Shown: one piece after another, positions 21,157 through 35,225 of the stretch
Layout of the letters: every line of letters begins with the position of its first letter
How positions within the stretch are numbered: the stretch's first letter is position 1
Origin: Lunularia cruciata
Taxonomy: Eukaryota; Streptophyta; Marchantiopsida; Lunulariales; Lunulariaceae
Assembly: GCA_948567375.1 (NCBI GenBank)
Contig: OX419755.1
Location: 47,200,291-47,264,290, forward strand
Reading direction: 5' to 3'
DNA length: 64,000 bases
The notes under the pieces: model-generated
The model's input: only the letters and a program-made list of their open reading frames with translations
Database searches by the model: none
What the model was told of the DNA's origin: nothing
Position numbers and translations under genes: made by a program

Positions 21157-23611
21157 ATCAAGTGTTGTCGGTGCTATCTTTTGTAAATATACATAGTCAC
21201 CTAGATGAGATCAACGGATCAAGGGTTTATAACCTCCTCCTTGAATAGTAGCATAAAGTAAGGTATTTCTATGCTGAGCAATTGCCAAGTTATCAAAGGC
21301 CATCGGCATCACTCTCCAAAAGATCTCTACTCATTGAGAACATGTGCTCACCCATACATTGGGACCATCCAAATCCAAGACTACAATAACATCTCAACAA
21401 ATGGCTATAGGTAAATCTAGATCTTGTGCATATAGTAGAATGTAAGGAGAGAAAGATGCTAAGGAGGCTTGCTAGCTGAATCAATAGCCCATGGCCAACC
21501 AAGGTAATTTGAGATTCCAATCTCCCAAGTGGTCTCTTTGCAAACCATACTTTTGCAATCCTATCTTCATTGTCTGAACCACTCTCTCTACTAAGCCTTT
21601 GAAAGTAGTACAATGATCAATCAAAGCCTTGTCATACAAGACCTGAAACCTCCCCAAGAACTCTGTACCTTGATCAATCAAAACCTCAAGTGGTGCACCA
21701 AAATGACTAAGAGCCCGATCCAAGGATGAGTAAGCCGTCCCTTCATTGGACTTGTCAAGAAGTGCCACCAACTCAATCTACTTGGAGAAGTGCTCCACCA
21801 TCACCAAAACATACTGATGATGTCTCACAGTCAACGGTAAAGGTCCAACAAAGTCCAAACTCCAACGGTAACCCAATCCCATGATAGGTAAAGGGTGTAA
21901 CCGTACCATAGGAGCATTGAATGATGCTCTAACTTGGTCACAAACCACACATCTGGCAACAAACTACTATTCATTGTTCTGCATACCGCACCACTAAGAA
22001 TGACTCCGGAATAAGTTATATGTATGCTTTACTCTAAAATGTCCTAGCTCCTAATGAGCATAACGGACCAACTATAGCCTCTAAGATGGAAGTGGTACTA
22101 CTTTCACTCTACCATCCTCCCATACACGCAAAAGGTGTTTGCCCTCCAATCTGAACCGCCTGGCTTGTTGAAGAACATGGTTTCTCTCCTTAGCCCCAAC
22201 TATGCCACCTAAAACACTAGTGCAAAGATAATCCATCACTAAGACATCATCATGAATGTCTTGCTGAACTGTACCAATCTCTTCACTCTTTGGATCTGTG
22301 ACCTCAATAACTCCTCATGTATGCGATGAGAGAGATACCACCAAAGTCTTAGAAAATATACAAAGAAAGGCAGATGCATGCCAACCTAGCACCATCTCCT
22401 TATCTATCTCACCATGCCAACGTGCTTTGGTCTGATCTTGTTGGTTGGGACATGGGTTTCTACTCAATCCATCTGCATCATGGTTCACCACTCCAAGTCT
22501 ATGAATGACCATGAAATCATACTCTTGTAAAAGCAAAGCTCATTGTGCAAGCTTCCTTGAAAGCTTGATGGACTCCATCAACCACTTTAGTGGATGATGA
22601 TCAATGATTAGAGTGAAAGGATTACCAAACAAGTAACATCAGAAATGTGTTACTACCCAAATTGCTGCCAAGCACTCTCCCTCATACAAACTATACTTTG
22701 CCTCTACTGAATTGTTGGAGTGACTAGTATAGACCACCACAAACTCCTTCCCCTCATCACCATGTCAGGTGAGCATTGCTCCAAGCCCCAACATACTCCA
22801 ATTAGTGAAAACCTAAAATGGTCATCCTCTGATTGGTCTCCTCAAAATAGGAGCAGATATCAACCTCTTCTTGAGCTCTACAAGAGTTCTCTCCTGCTCA
22901 TCTCTCCAACACCACTCTTGTGTAAGCTTGGTCTGCTTTGTCAAGGCCTTGGCAATGGCATCAAATCCTCTTACATAGCAGCAATAGAAGTTTGCCAACC
23001 CAAGGAATGCTCCCACTCTACTCATATCCGTAGGTCAAGGAATACATGCAATAGCCTCTACCTTGGTATGTTGAACACCAAGTCCTCTAGGGTAGATAGT
23101 GTGATCCAAATACTCAACTTGCTCATGGAAGAACCTAAACTTCCTAGGGTGTAATTTGAGCCCATGAGATCTCAACCTCTCAAATACCTCCAATAAATGT
23201 CTCTCATGCTCTTCCACAATAGTGCTATAGACCAAAATATCATTGTTATTGCACCAAGCAAAATCTAATCCATCTAGGATCCTATGCATGACCCTCTAGA
23301 ACTCAGCAGGAGCATTCTTTAACCCAAATGGTACAAACCTCCACTGATATAACACATCCTTGCCATGAAGATCAATAGCCTAGCATGTTATCTTGGACTT
23401 ATCCTCCTCCGTGATTGGCAACTGGGTGATATCTTGCTCAAAGATCCAAAGTACTGACAAACTTTACATGCCCAATTGCATCAAAGATCTCCTCCAGTAT
23501 AGGCATGGCATACCAATCAGCCCTAGTCTATAGGTTGATAGGATGGTAATCTCCACACATCCGCCTATCTGAATAGTTGCCATGCATATCCTTCTTTACT
23601 AGCATCATCCT

Positions 23612-25110
23612 TGACTATTGACATCAATAATAACTCAAGATACCGATAGGCTAAGTGTGCCACATGATGTAGAGAGACTTGCCTAGCAGTCTCATCTCTC
23701 TCCACGAACAAGTACCTTTGTACTTGTATACCCGCCTATAGTACTGCAACTAGTCCAGTGCAAATCCCACCAAACAACTCCAATAGACAACCTCCTTCTA
23801 TTGGATATTGCTAAGCAAAGAATGTGGTATCCAAAGGTGTCAAGGTAATTGACTTTGGAGGCTCATCCTGACACTCATGTCTTGGTAGTACAAAGGCTCC
23901 ACTCCAAGCCTACTGCACCAACCAATCTGCATGTTGCTACAATGCCTCCTCCAAACTCCACAATGGAACATCCAAGGTGGATGGAACAATCTCACTTGTA
24001 CTCCAAATCTGAGTGATCTCCTTTAGTATTGGGGTATCTTCTGCATGGGTGTTCCACTCCAATAAGTCACTAGGCCAAGTAACTACACCACTAAAAGTTG
24101 AAACTCATGTTGCCATGGTCCCAAACTATAGCGAGCCAAGACTGCCACTACTAAAGCATACTGGTAGGCGACATACTCATCCCTCACCTGACTGCCAACC
24201 TGGTCTATAGGAGGCTATCTCCTCTTGTAATATTCCAAGGACAAGAGAAGAGAGAAAACATAGATTGCACACTCAAACAATCGATGCCCCAAAGGAGCAC
24301 CTTCTCTTTATTGTATAGACAAAGAGGATCTCCTCCAAGAAAGCTCCACCATAGGATTAGGGACACAAATAGGTGACATGTCAGAAAGCTCCACCCTTGG
24401 ATTACTTACTTGGATGGGTGACATGTCTGGTCTAGGTCCTATCTGGTTTGTCAAACAAGCTTTGACCGGAGGGAATCTTTTAGGGAATCTTCCTGTAGGA
24501 ATCTCAGAATCACGTGAGCAAGGTACCATTGAAAAGCTCTCGACAAGACAAAGCAGTGGGGAGGGAAGGCCAACCTGTCCTCTGTTGGGGGGGGGATTTG
24601 CATATTTTTGAGGCCTAATTCATCCGTTTAGGTCTCCGAAATTGCCTTCAAAGATTTTAGGCATATTTCGGTTCCTACTCTATTAGTAGAAGTCTCCTTT
24701 TGGTGATATCTCTTTCTGATCTGTTTAGTCCATCATGTGTAACATACTTCCAAATGTTACCAAACCAATTCTCACCTTTAAATCATATGTCTAGCTATTG
24801 ATTCTAAGGCTCTCAAGTCTATTTTGGTTTTTGCCCTATTAATAGAAGTACTCTTCTGGTGATATTTCTATCTTATCTATTTTGACCATCATGTATAACA
24901 TCATTCTAGATGTTACCAAACCAAATTTCACATCTAGATCATATGGCTAGCTCTGGGTATTACACCTCCCAATAGTCAATACTGAAACCCATAGGGTATA
25001 GCATTGATCCACTGACTAGCACATCATATGACTCAACTATGGTTACAATAGCCTGAGCTCTCACCATCAAGCTATCAATCGAATGACCAAGCTAAACTTG
25101 GACAAAAAGC
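23612..25110 (-). mobile_element. Extra family A segment between protease and RT (A2)
   Basis: Not counting the nested solo LTR at 24226 to 24964, this stretch aligns with 33245 to 34010 of A3 (both contain AACTCAAGATA and GATGTAGAGAGACTTG on the plus strand) and has no counterpart in A1. On the minus strand it has the composition of decayed coding sequence. I recognise no domain in it. It lies between the protease and reverse transcriptase parts. Confidence 0.5.
24226..24964 (+). mobile_element. Solo LTR, family S (copy S1), nested in A2
   Basis: The 739 bp element begins TGTAATATT and ends GGTATTACA, so the termini are inverted repeats with TG...CA. It is flanked by CCTCT and CCTCC, a 5 bp target duplication with one difference. 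The homologous empty site is seen in A3 near 33848 (CTCTTCCCATTAG). No internal genes are present, so it is a solo LTR or a small non-autonomous LTR element. Its family is unknown. Confidence 0.8.
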
Positions 25111-27344
25111 TACCCACGTGTGATGTAATGTATTAAACCACCACCTAGAGATGTCTGGATCTGAAATGGACATCTCTCCACATTGGTCTTTTGTAACCCT
25201 AGATTGACAACTACAGCCTTCCCCAACATAAGGGGTTGTGCACCAAAGTCTAATAAGACTCTCTGTGGTGTATAGACCTTCCTTGAAAGTCCCACCAAGT
25301 AGAAAATCCCCCTCTGGTTATCCAATAGGACAACACAAGTGTAAATCACACTCTCTCAAAGGCCAGTCTAGCTGGTAACTCCTCCAATCTAGTCGCTACT
25401 GCCTACATAAACCACAAGTTGTTGAGCAGATCCCATGCTCCTCAACCAAGTCAACTCCATTGTCAACCACCTCTACTCTAGTAGTAGGGAACATATCATC
25501 CCTACCCTCACAAAGCATGGCAACCAACCAGAACATTAGGGCTGAGTCTACTCCCAATGTACACATGTCACTGGCTGAAAATGACGGATAACGCATAATC
25601 AGCTGAGCCGCTCCTAACATCATGATAGACTCACTCTATGTATTAGTAGGTGGCTGACTAGTAGGTAGTCCATCATGCACCCCATCACCACCTACCACAC
25701 CTGCATTGGGACATCTAGGAGCCATGGATGTCATTTGCAATGCCTTAGAGAGCTTGAAAGACTAGAGAAATCTGACATGTCTCCCAACCTCTCCTCTTTG
25801 TGGGTCCAACTCTAATGATGCTCCTCTAGGCTCTAGAGCACAAACTGCACTCCTAGTCATTGTTGTCGATGCATCTACCTATGTTGATCCACACATGAAG
25901 TCCAGAGCATCTCTATCACCAGCATATGAGGTAGAAGCCTCAACACCCAAATTTGATCTCCTCTAAGCAATGGCCATACTATCCAATCTCTACTCCAATT
26001 GCTCAATCTGAGTAGCTATAGCTATAGCTATATCAAAAGTAAGGGCAGGTATTGCATCCCTACTAGGTGTAGATCCTCTACCACCACCTCTACCACCTTG
26101 TCCTCCATGAATTGGAGCTCCTCTACCACCTGCCATAGCAGTACTACCACTCAATAACTCCGAGTGTAGATCAAAGCACCGGTCACTAGTGTGACCAAAT
26201 CTATGGCAATGCTCACACTATCTCTATGTTGGTTGTAATGTACCAGAGGTATTAGGTCCGCTGCCTTGAGGGCACTCTCTCTTATGATGATGTCTACCAC
26301 AAGTCCAACAAGCAACACCACTACTCATTGGCTGCTACTGACCTAAAAATGAAGGTAGGGGTCTAACTACGGTAGGCTCTCCACTTGCTCTATAGTACCT
26401 AGGCTATCCACCCTGTCCTTGAAAACCAACTAGACGTGGTGCACTCTAGAAGAAGTCACAATTGTGGATGAGGTCTCCCTACCAAATCTAGATGTCACCA
26501 TTCTCTCCTCCACCATGTTGAGCTCAATACGCTCAGCCAAACCAAAGACCACTAGCAAAGTGGGCAAAGTAGCATGTAACAATGTAGCATCACAACTCTA
26601 CATTGCAACTCCATGTCTAGTATCCCATACCAAAAATTGGACTGTCTAGGCCTCAGTAACTCCTTGAGCAATACTGATCAGCCGCCTCATGTGAGTGTAT
26701 GCCTTGTGTAGGCTCTCTCCAGCCTTCCGTTGGAACTCTTGCAAGCTCCTCAGCTTGTTAGTCCACAATCCCTAGTAGTTTTGCCTCAAACACTAGAAGA
26801 ACTCCACCATGGAGTTAAACCCCAATACCACACCACCTCCTATAGCGGTACCTCCACTTGTAGTAGCACTATCTCTAGCTAGTGCACCTCTACTAGCTCC
26901 ACCAATGTTACTCAAGCTAGAACTCATGGGTACTACTGATCTACTCTTGGCAACCAAGCCTAAAGTGATAGAGATATAGTTCAAAGACCAATATTGTCTC
27001 CATAACTCAATCTCCTTCAAGTGAGCTCTCCTAAACTCATGGTAATCGTCCATTGGTGTACCCTCTAAATGCTAAAAAAATCCCTTCTATGCAATGAAAG
27101 GGTGTAAAAAAAGTTGAGTTCTGCATCTGTTGCAGATCACACTTACTATCAAACTCCTAGATGAAGTCATCCAGCTCAATGATATCCACTATACCAGAGT
27201 AACGCCTAGTGCCTTTGTCCATGTCTCACAACAACGGTGCGGACACACCAAGTGCACTTTCAATTGAATCAACTCTTGTGTCAAACTCTAACTTAGAGTC
27301 AATCTCCTCCCTCATTAGGACATAAGATACAAGCTAATACCAAG

Positions 27345-28814
27345 TGCCACTCTGAGTAAACCCACTGCGTATTGCAAGGCTATCTCCTTTGGAATCACCA
27401 AAGAACTCTATCGTGACAAAGTAACCGCAAACCGCAAACCGCCAACCGCAAAGCGTAAGTACCCCACCAAGTGCCAACACCACCAACCAAGCACCAACAG
27501 TGCCAACAATACCAACCAAGCACCACCAAGTGCCAACCCTAACAGAACACTACCCATAAATGTAGCTCTAATTGAGATAATTACACTAGGAGAAAGGGTG
27601 ACCTATAACATCCATCACAACATGCACTCTCACGGTCTGCAGGTGACCACTTTCTTGCCTCACCAAAGAGAAATATAAATAGTCTTACTAGTCTCTAGCC
27701 TCACTATTGAGAGTACACAAGAGCACCAATGCTCTAAATTAAGGGCACCTCACACAAACACAGTGCACAAACAAGAAGCAGAGAATGGAAGAAGTGCAAT
27801 CATAAGAAATCTTAACAAAACCCTCCATCTCATAAAACAACACTTGACTAACTCTACCATCATTTGGCAATTGACATAATGGGAGCCCTTATCTACTTCT
27901 TGGGCTACAAGGATCACCGAGGAAGGTATCTTCTTGCCAAAATTTAATCTTCTCACCAAAATCTGACAAAAACCCTTCACAAAATCTGATTAATCCCTAA
28001 ATTTGGCTAACCTCTAAATCCTCAACTAACTCTTCACTCAAGCCAAATTGGAAAAATGGGTTTGTCCAGTCTCTAATTCATGAGGATTTGCTCTCAACTC
28101 CACCTTCAATTTCACTTTCAGAGCTCAACTCACAACAAATTGGTCTTGCTTTGACCTCTTGAGCTCAAAATCACAACTACCGCTTGAAAATTGCTTCTCT
28201 TTGGCTCCAAATTTTGCTAGCACTTCCACACACAATCTGTCTCAGGGAAATTTGAACTACTTGATCAAGACACCATGACCCACGGAGCTTGGAGATACCA
28301 CCAACACTCGCAGTTTCTGCACCCAATTTCTCCTTGACTCACTTCTCTGATGTAATCAGATTGTTTACAACTCATATCAACTCAAAATCAGATCAGTACT
28401 TGATCTGATCCTCAACAACTTGTTAACAACAGAGCATTGATTACAATTAAGCAACACCCACTCTAGCTAAGAGACTCCAAGTGATGCTTGTTGGCTTTCT
28501 GTCTACGGTAGCCAGGAACTCAAAGGCTCAACATCAGAGAAGTGAGCTCTCTAGAGCTACACTTCCATGGTATACTCTTGATTTCAACCTAGACCCATCT
28601 CAACGGTCCCGCTGACGGCACACCCGATAGTGCAGATGGTGCAAGTAATGGTGGGCCTCACCATGAAGTCAGTACCCCAAACACAAAATCTGACCGTTGA
28701 AAAGTAGTCCATGAGCAACTACCAAAATGCCTCTAACTACTATCATTGGAACTCTAGTGTCGGAGCAATCTAAATGCAATACTACAAATGGTGTGACAAC
28801 TCTAAAGTGCCACA
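27345..28814 (-). repeat. Single LTR shared by copies A2 and A3
   Basis: This 1470 bp LTR has the A2 primer site directly on its left (27333 to 27342) and the A3 polypurine tract on its right (28815 to 28830, minus-strand CTAGGGGAGCAAT). It therefore serves as the 5' LTR of A2 and the 3' LTR of A3. A TATA-like motif for the minus strand is at 27671 to 27681 (plus AAATATAAATA), placing U3 to its right. Its U5 side contains a CCAAC/CCAAG-rich simple repeat at about 27420 to 27535. Confidence 0.8.
27671..27681 (-). promoter_or_regulatory. Candidate TATA box of family A LTR
   Basis: The minus strand reads TATTTATATTT about 330 bp from the U5 edge of the 27345 to 28814 LTR. That position and the AT-rich motif fit a core promoter for family A transcription. 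The same place in the A3 LTR (about 36450) is more decayed. Confidence 0.4.
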
Positions 28815-31800
28815 ATTGCTCCCCTAGTTGGTGTTAGGTCCCTCTAACTCTAGGTAGCAATCTACTCTAAGTATGTGATATGGCCTATGGTGTGCAAAGA
28901 TCAAGAGGCCAAGTGTTCTCCAACCCCATCATTAGTTGCATGTTTGCAATTTATACCATATAAAGAGTCAAGTACATCAAGGTCATAAAAATTGTCCTTG
29001 TGGAACCACCATGAGAAGAGGAGTCAAACATACCATATGCCATACTCTCAAACAACTATCACATAACAATATAGAAGCAATTCCACCAACATACATAACA
29101 TACACCACAAGCCTGCACATACAAGTGCTAAGCTTGGGTCCATAGTGCCATCAATGTTTAGGAGGTGACATGGTGCAGAATTGCACACATGATCCTTCCA
29201 AACAACACTACCACATCCTTCCAACACAAGAACTCCAAAAGGCAACACCTCATGCACTCTCAAGATAGTGATGCTTATAGTAATATCAAGTGCCGTCAAT
29301 ATAGTCTATTGTAGATATACATAGTCACTCAAATGAAATTGATGGATCAATGATCTATAAGCTCATCCTCAAATATTAAAATAGTGTAAGGTATCCCTAT
29401 GTTGAGCAATTGCTAAGTTCTCAAAGGCCTTTGGCATCACTTTGCAAAAGATCTCTTCCTATTGAGACGTGCGCTCACCTATACATTTGGATCATCCAAG
29501 TCCAAAACTACAATAACATCATGATAAATGGCTATAGGTAAATTTGGATCTCATGCATAGAGTAGAAATTAAGGAAAGGAGGATGCTAAGGAGGCTTGCC
29601 AGTTGAACCAATAGCCCATGGCTAACCAAGGTAACTAGACATCCCAATCTCTTAGGTGGCCTTTTTGCAAACCATACTTTTGCAATTCTCTCTACACCAT
29701 TTGAACCACTCTCTTTGCTATACCATATGCCTTAGGGTGAACTTTGGAGGTAGTATGATGATCAATCAAGGCTTTGTCACACAAGACCTGAAACTCTCCC
29801 AAGAACTGAAACTCTCCCAAGAACTCTATACCATATTCAATCAAAACCTCAATTGATGCACCAATATGACTAAGAATCCAATCCAATAATGAGTAAGCCA
29901 CTGGATTTTTTAGGAGGTGCCACCAATTCAATCCACTTGGAAAAGTGCTCCACCATAACCAAAATATGTCGAGGATGTCTCACAATCAATGGGAGAGGTC
30001 CAACAAAGTCCAAAATCCAACTATAACTCAAACCCATGATAGGTAATGGATGCAATTGTGGTGAAGGAGCAAAATGATGCTCTAACTTGGTCATAAACCA
30101 CACATTCAGCAAAAAACTAGTGTACATCAGTCTATGGTGTAGGAGCATTAAATGATGCTCTAACTTAGTCACAAACCACACAATCTAGCAACAAATTATT
30201 GTACAATGGTATGCATATTGCGCCACCAAGAATGACTTGAGAGTAAGCTATATGTATGCTTTACTCCAAAATGTCATAGCTCCTCATGAGCATGATGTAC
30301 TAACTATCATCCCTAATATAGAAGAGGTACTACTTGGACTCTACCATCCTTCCATATACAAAGAATGGATCTACCTTCCAATCTAAACCACTTTGCTTGT
30401 TGAAGAACATGGTCTTTTTTCTTGGCACCAGTGGTGCAACCCACAACACCAATGCAAAGATAATCTATCCCTAAGATATCATCATGAATGTCTCATTCAC
30501 CTATACAAATATCTCTACCTTTTGGATCTATGATCTCAACCACTCCTCTTATATGTGCTGAGAAAGATACCACCAAGGTCCCAAAAAATATACATAGAAA
30601 GGTAGATGCATGCCAACATGGCATCATCTCCTCATCTATCTCACCATGCCAACGTGCTCCCATCTGATCTTGCTGGTTGGGACATGGGTTTCTACTCAAC
30701 CTATATGCATCACTATTCACTTCTCCAAGTCTATGAATAATCATGAAATCATACTCCTAGAAAATCAAAGCTCATTGTGCAAGCTTCCTTGAAAGCTTGT
30801 TGTACTCCATTAACCATTTTTGTGGTTAATGATTAATGATGAGAGTGAAAGGGTTACCAAATAGGTAACATTGGAAATGTGCTACTACCTATACTACTAC
30901 TACCAAGCACTCTCCCTCATATGAATAGTACTTTACCTCTACTGAACTATTGGAACAACTAGCATAGGCCACCAAAAACTCCTTCTCCTCATCATCCTAT
31001 TGGGTGAGGATTGGTCCAAGCCCCAACATACTCCAATCAGTATGAACTTGGAATAGTCATCCTCTGATCGATCTCTTAAGAATAAGGGCAAATGTCTACC
31101 TCTCCTTGAACTTTATAGAAGCTCTCTCTTGCTCATCTCCCCGACACCAATCTTGTGTAAGCTTGGTCAACTTTTTCAAAGCCTTAGCTATGGCACTAAA
31201 TCCTCTAACATATCACCAATAGAAGTTCATCAACCCAAGGAATGCTTGCACTCTACTCACATCCATAAGTTGAGGAATATATGTAATAGCTCCATCTTGG
31301 TCTATTGAACACCAAGTCCTCTAGGGTAGATAGTGTGACCCAAATACTCAACCTAGTTGTGGAAGAATCTACAATTCCCGTGATGTAATGTGAGTCCATG
31401 AAATTCCAACCTCTCAAACACCTCTACCAAATGTCTCTCATGCTTCTCCACAATAGTGTTATAGACCAAAATGTCATCAATATAGCACTGAGCAAAATTC
31501 AATCTTGTTAGGATCCTATCCATGACCATTTGGAACTTGATAAGAGCATATTTTAACCCAAAAAGTAAGAACCTCCACTTCATAATACATTCTTGCTATG
31601 AGGATCAATAGCCCAAAATGCTATCTTGGACTTGTCATTCTCTCTAATTGGCAATTGATGATATCCTACTCAAAGATCCAAAGTATTAAAGACCTTTGCA
31701 TGCCCAATTGCATCAAAGATCTCATCTTGTATAGACATGGCATACCAATCAACCCTAGTCTATTGGTTGATAGGATGGTAATCTCCACACATCTACCTAT

Positions 31801-32544
31801 TTTTGTAGTTGCTATGCATATCTTTCTTGGCTAGCATCATTGTAGTTGAAGTATATTCCCCATGTGAAATCTCTACCAAACTAGCCTCAAAAAGGTCTCT
31901 ACTATGGCTTTAAATCAATGCTCTCTCAATGTCACTATATCTATAGAGACGTCAAAAATTGGTGTATCACTAGTAATCTCAATCTAAATACCAATTCTAT
32001 TTAGAGTACCCAAATCCTTTCATATTGAAGGGAAAATAACTTGTGTAGCTCCTCAAGAACCTTCCAACTCTTTATCCCCTCCTATAAGTTTGGGTCCAAT
32101 TTTTGGCTCCCCAGTATCCTTTGTAACTGATGTAGGAGTGGAAGACATACTGACTAACTACTACATTGAGCCCATAGGAGCAATAATATCATGCTCCCAA
32201 CCACTTAAGTCCCCAACTTCATCGTGGAAACTCCTTTGCTTTGGCTACAAGCTCCATATGTCCTCTAGCTGCATCCCAAGTAGACCAAGAGTGTAACTCA
32301 AGTAAACCATGCTCACCTAAATGGACCCCAAGTAGACCACTCTCACAAGTAGCCATTGATTGTGTCCCAAAGATACCCTACCCACTTGGTCCATCACCTC
32401 TAGCATGTGCTTGAATTATTTGGATAATCATAAAGCTCACAAGTGTCTGAGTGGTGATGCCTATCAAGCATATCTTATGTTGCTCTACCAAGCCAAGGTT
32501 CACAATCCAAGTCAAAAAATTTAGGTCCATAGCTTGACCAAATA

Positions 32545-34010
32545 CCTAGATGCCTCTAAAACTAGTATAACAATGGTAATACTAGTATGAAAAGCTATCA
32601 TCCACTCCCTCTTATTAGCATTGGATTCCACCAATTGCTATAACTTTGAGTCTCAAACAAGTCCAAGACCTCCCCTTCAAAAAGCTTGGGAGCTTGGGAA
32701 ACTCATAAGTGTAGGTAAAGCGGCTTTGAGCTATCTTACTAGGTTCACTATTTCCATAGGTGACCTATCAACCACTATTACTATCTTAGATTGGTGCTCA
32801 ACATTCAAAATGCCATCAACAATGGGTGATCTAGTTGAATCTTAGCATAAGCACATTGTTAAACCTCTCTAGGTAAGAGGTTTGTCCACCAAAGATGAAG
32901 ATCATAGATTAGTGATCCTTCTTTGGCTGCATCCAACAACACAATAGGTCCTATCCAAGAATGGTCCTGATATGTACTCACCACCACCCATGTACAAGAA
33001 TCACCAATCAAAGGGATGTTCTCCAAAATGTAGATTGGAGAAGAAGTTGATAAACCTAGACAAGTTATAGTATGCATAACATCTCCCAAAACATACTAAA
33101 ATAGTGATCCTATAGACCTTAACCTCAGCCAACATAGGTATGTTCCTAAAATGGTCATCCAAAAATACTAAATAAATGGGACCATGTCTCTCCAAATCTT
33201 ACATCCCTAGCAAGGAAATGTCTAATGGTAAAGTCTTATGGTAACCCTTGACTACTAACATTGGTAATAACTCAAGATATTAATAGGCAAAGTGTGACAT
33301 GATGTAGAGAGACTTGTCTAGTAGTCTTATCTCTCTCCACATACAAGTACCTTTATATTTGTATACCTACCTCTAGTACAACAACTAGTCTAGTGTTAAT
33401 TCCAATAAACAGCCCCAATTGGATACCCCCTTAATTGAATATTTCCAAGCAATGAGTAGGTACCCAAAGGTGACAAGGAAAAAGACTCTAAGGCTCATCC
33501 TCACACTAGTCTCTTGGTGGTATAAAGGCTCCACTCCAAGCTTGTTGCACTAATTGATCCACATGTTGTTGCAATGTCTCCTTAGAACTCTACAATGGAA
33601 CAACCAAGGTAGATAGAATGATCCCACTCATACTCCAAATCCAAATGATCTACTCTAGTGCTGGAGTATCTTCTAGGGCACTCCCCTACAATATGTCACC
33701 AGGCCAAGTAACGGAACCATTGAATGCTGAAACTGATGCCATGGTCCCTGACTATAGTGAGCAAGGACTACCACTATTAAAGCATATTGGTAGGCAATAT
33801 ACCTATCCTTCACTTGACTGCCAACTTGGTCTACAGGAAGTTGTCTCTTCCCATTAGTCAATATTGAAACTCATAAGATATAACATTGTTCCACTAACTA
33901 GCACATCATATGACTCTACTACTATCACAATGGCTTGAGCTCTCACCACATAGCTATCAGCCAATGACCAAGCTGAATCTGAAAAATGAAATCTCCACAT
34001 GTGATTTATT
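32545..34010 (-). mobile_element. Extra family A segment between protease and RT (A3)
   Basis: This is the A3 version of the unidentified segment. Open minus-strand stretches lie at 33195 to 33001 and 33089 to 32859; the latter contains SWIGPIVLLDAAKEGSLIYD, which looks like real protein sequence. I recognise no family. It could be a normal part of this family's polyprotein that A1 lacks, or foreign sequence acquired before A2 and A3 diverged. Confidence 0.5.
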
Positions 34011-34652
34011 ATGTAGAACCACTCCTTGAATATATCTACATCTAAAATGGACCTCCCTACATTGGTCTTCCATAGCTCATGACCAACAACCTTCCCCAAA
34101 ATAAGGGGCTATACACTAGAGTCTAATAAGACTCTTTGTAGTGTATAGACCTTCCTTGAAGATCTCTTCAAATGAGAAATCCCCCTCTAGTTATCCAATA
34201 GGAAAACTCTAGGTGTGAACCAAGCTCACTCAAAAGTAGCTCTAGTTGGTAACTTGTCCAACCTAACTACTGCTCTTTGCCATAAACCATTGGTTGTTGA
34301 GCGGATCTCATGCTCCTCAACCAAGTCAACTCTACTATTAACCACCTATGCTTTAGAAGTGGTAACCACATCATCTCTACTCTCACAAAGTGTGGGAGCC
34401 AATCAGAACACTAGAGCTGAATCAACTCCCAATGTAAATATGTCATTGGTTGAGAACAAAGAGAAGCACATAATCAATTGTGCCACTTCTAATATTATGC
34501 TAGACTCAATTTGTGTAATAGTAGGTGGCTAATTAGCATCTAGTCCATCATGCACTCTATCACCACCTACCACTCCTCCACTAGGATGTCTAAGAGCCAT
34601 GGATGTTGTTTGTAGTGCAAAGAGTGTGAAAGACTAGGGAAGTTTGACTTGT

Positions 34653-35225
34653 TGTAATATCATTAGCTAGAAATATTATCTAGAGGTAAAAATTGGCTTT
34701 GTTATATCTAGAAGGATGTTATGTATGATGGTCTAAGTAGATCAGATAAAGGTGTTACCAAAAGAGTGCTTCCACCAATAAGGTAGAGGTCAAAAACACC
34801 TTGAAAACTTTAGAGCCAATTTTGGAAGCCTAAACGGATGAATTAGGCCTAAAAACAAAATAACCTTCCTCCCTTTAGGGGGGAAAATAAAATATTCCCC
34901 CCTCCCCCTTTTAGAGAGAAGGTTTTACCTTTTCCTCTTATTCCTCTTGTTGAGAGCTTTCCAACAGTACCTCACCCATGTAGTTTTGAGCTTCCTTAGG
35001 AAGATTCCTTAAATATTCCTTCCAATCAAACTTGTTTGACCAACCAAATAGGACAAGGATCAAGATTTTGTCAATCCATGCAACTAATCTAAGGGTGGAG
35101 CTCATTGATATGCCACCAAGCCATGTATCTGATCCAAAGGTAGAGCTCCTTCTAAGTAGATCCTCTTTGCTATATAATAAAGACAAGGTGCTCCTTTTGG
35201 ACATTGGAGTATTGAAGGATAATTT
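34653..35225 (-). mobile_element. Family S LTR (copy S3), reversed, nested in A3
   Basis: The sequence starts TGTAATATCATTAGCTAG and runs as the reverse complement of S1 (compare GCTCCTTTTGGACATTGGAG with the reverse of S1 24280 to 24300). It is the third family S copy, in opposite orientation to S1 and S2, and more diverged. It is incomplete at its right side, where A3 gag-side sequence resumes. Confidence 0.65.

Larger units (their letters stand above)
20667..27344 (-). mobile_element. Ty3/gypsy family A internal region (copy A2)
   Basis: A2 has the full family A order on the minus strand. The PHD-like finger is at 21156 to 20836, integrase at about 21771 to 21400, RNase H about 22870 to 22300, reverse transcriptase about 23600 to 22900, an extra unidentified segment about 25100 to 23610, protease at about 25270, zinc knuckle at about 26320 to 26150 and gag at 27340 to 26690. 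The primer site TGGTATTAGC lies at 27342 to 27333, two bases from the LTR edge at 27345. A solo LTR of family S is nested at 24226. It is an old fossil with many breaks. Confidence 0.88.

Noticed and set aside
24378-24611. 77-codon frame with Gly-rich text
   Set aside because: It lies wholly within solo LTR S1 and is not shared by S2 or S3.
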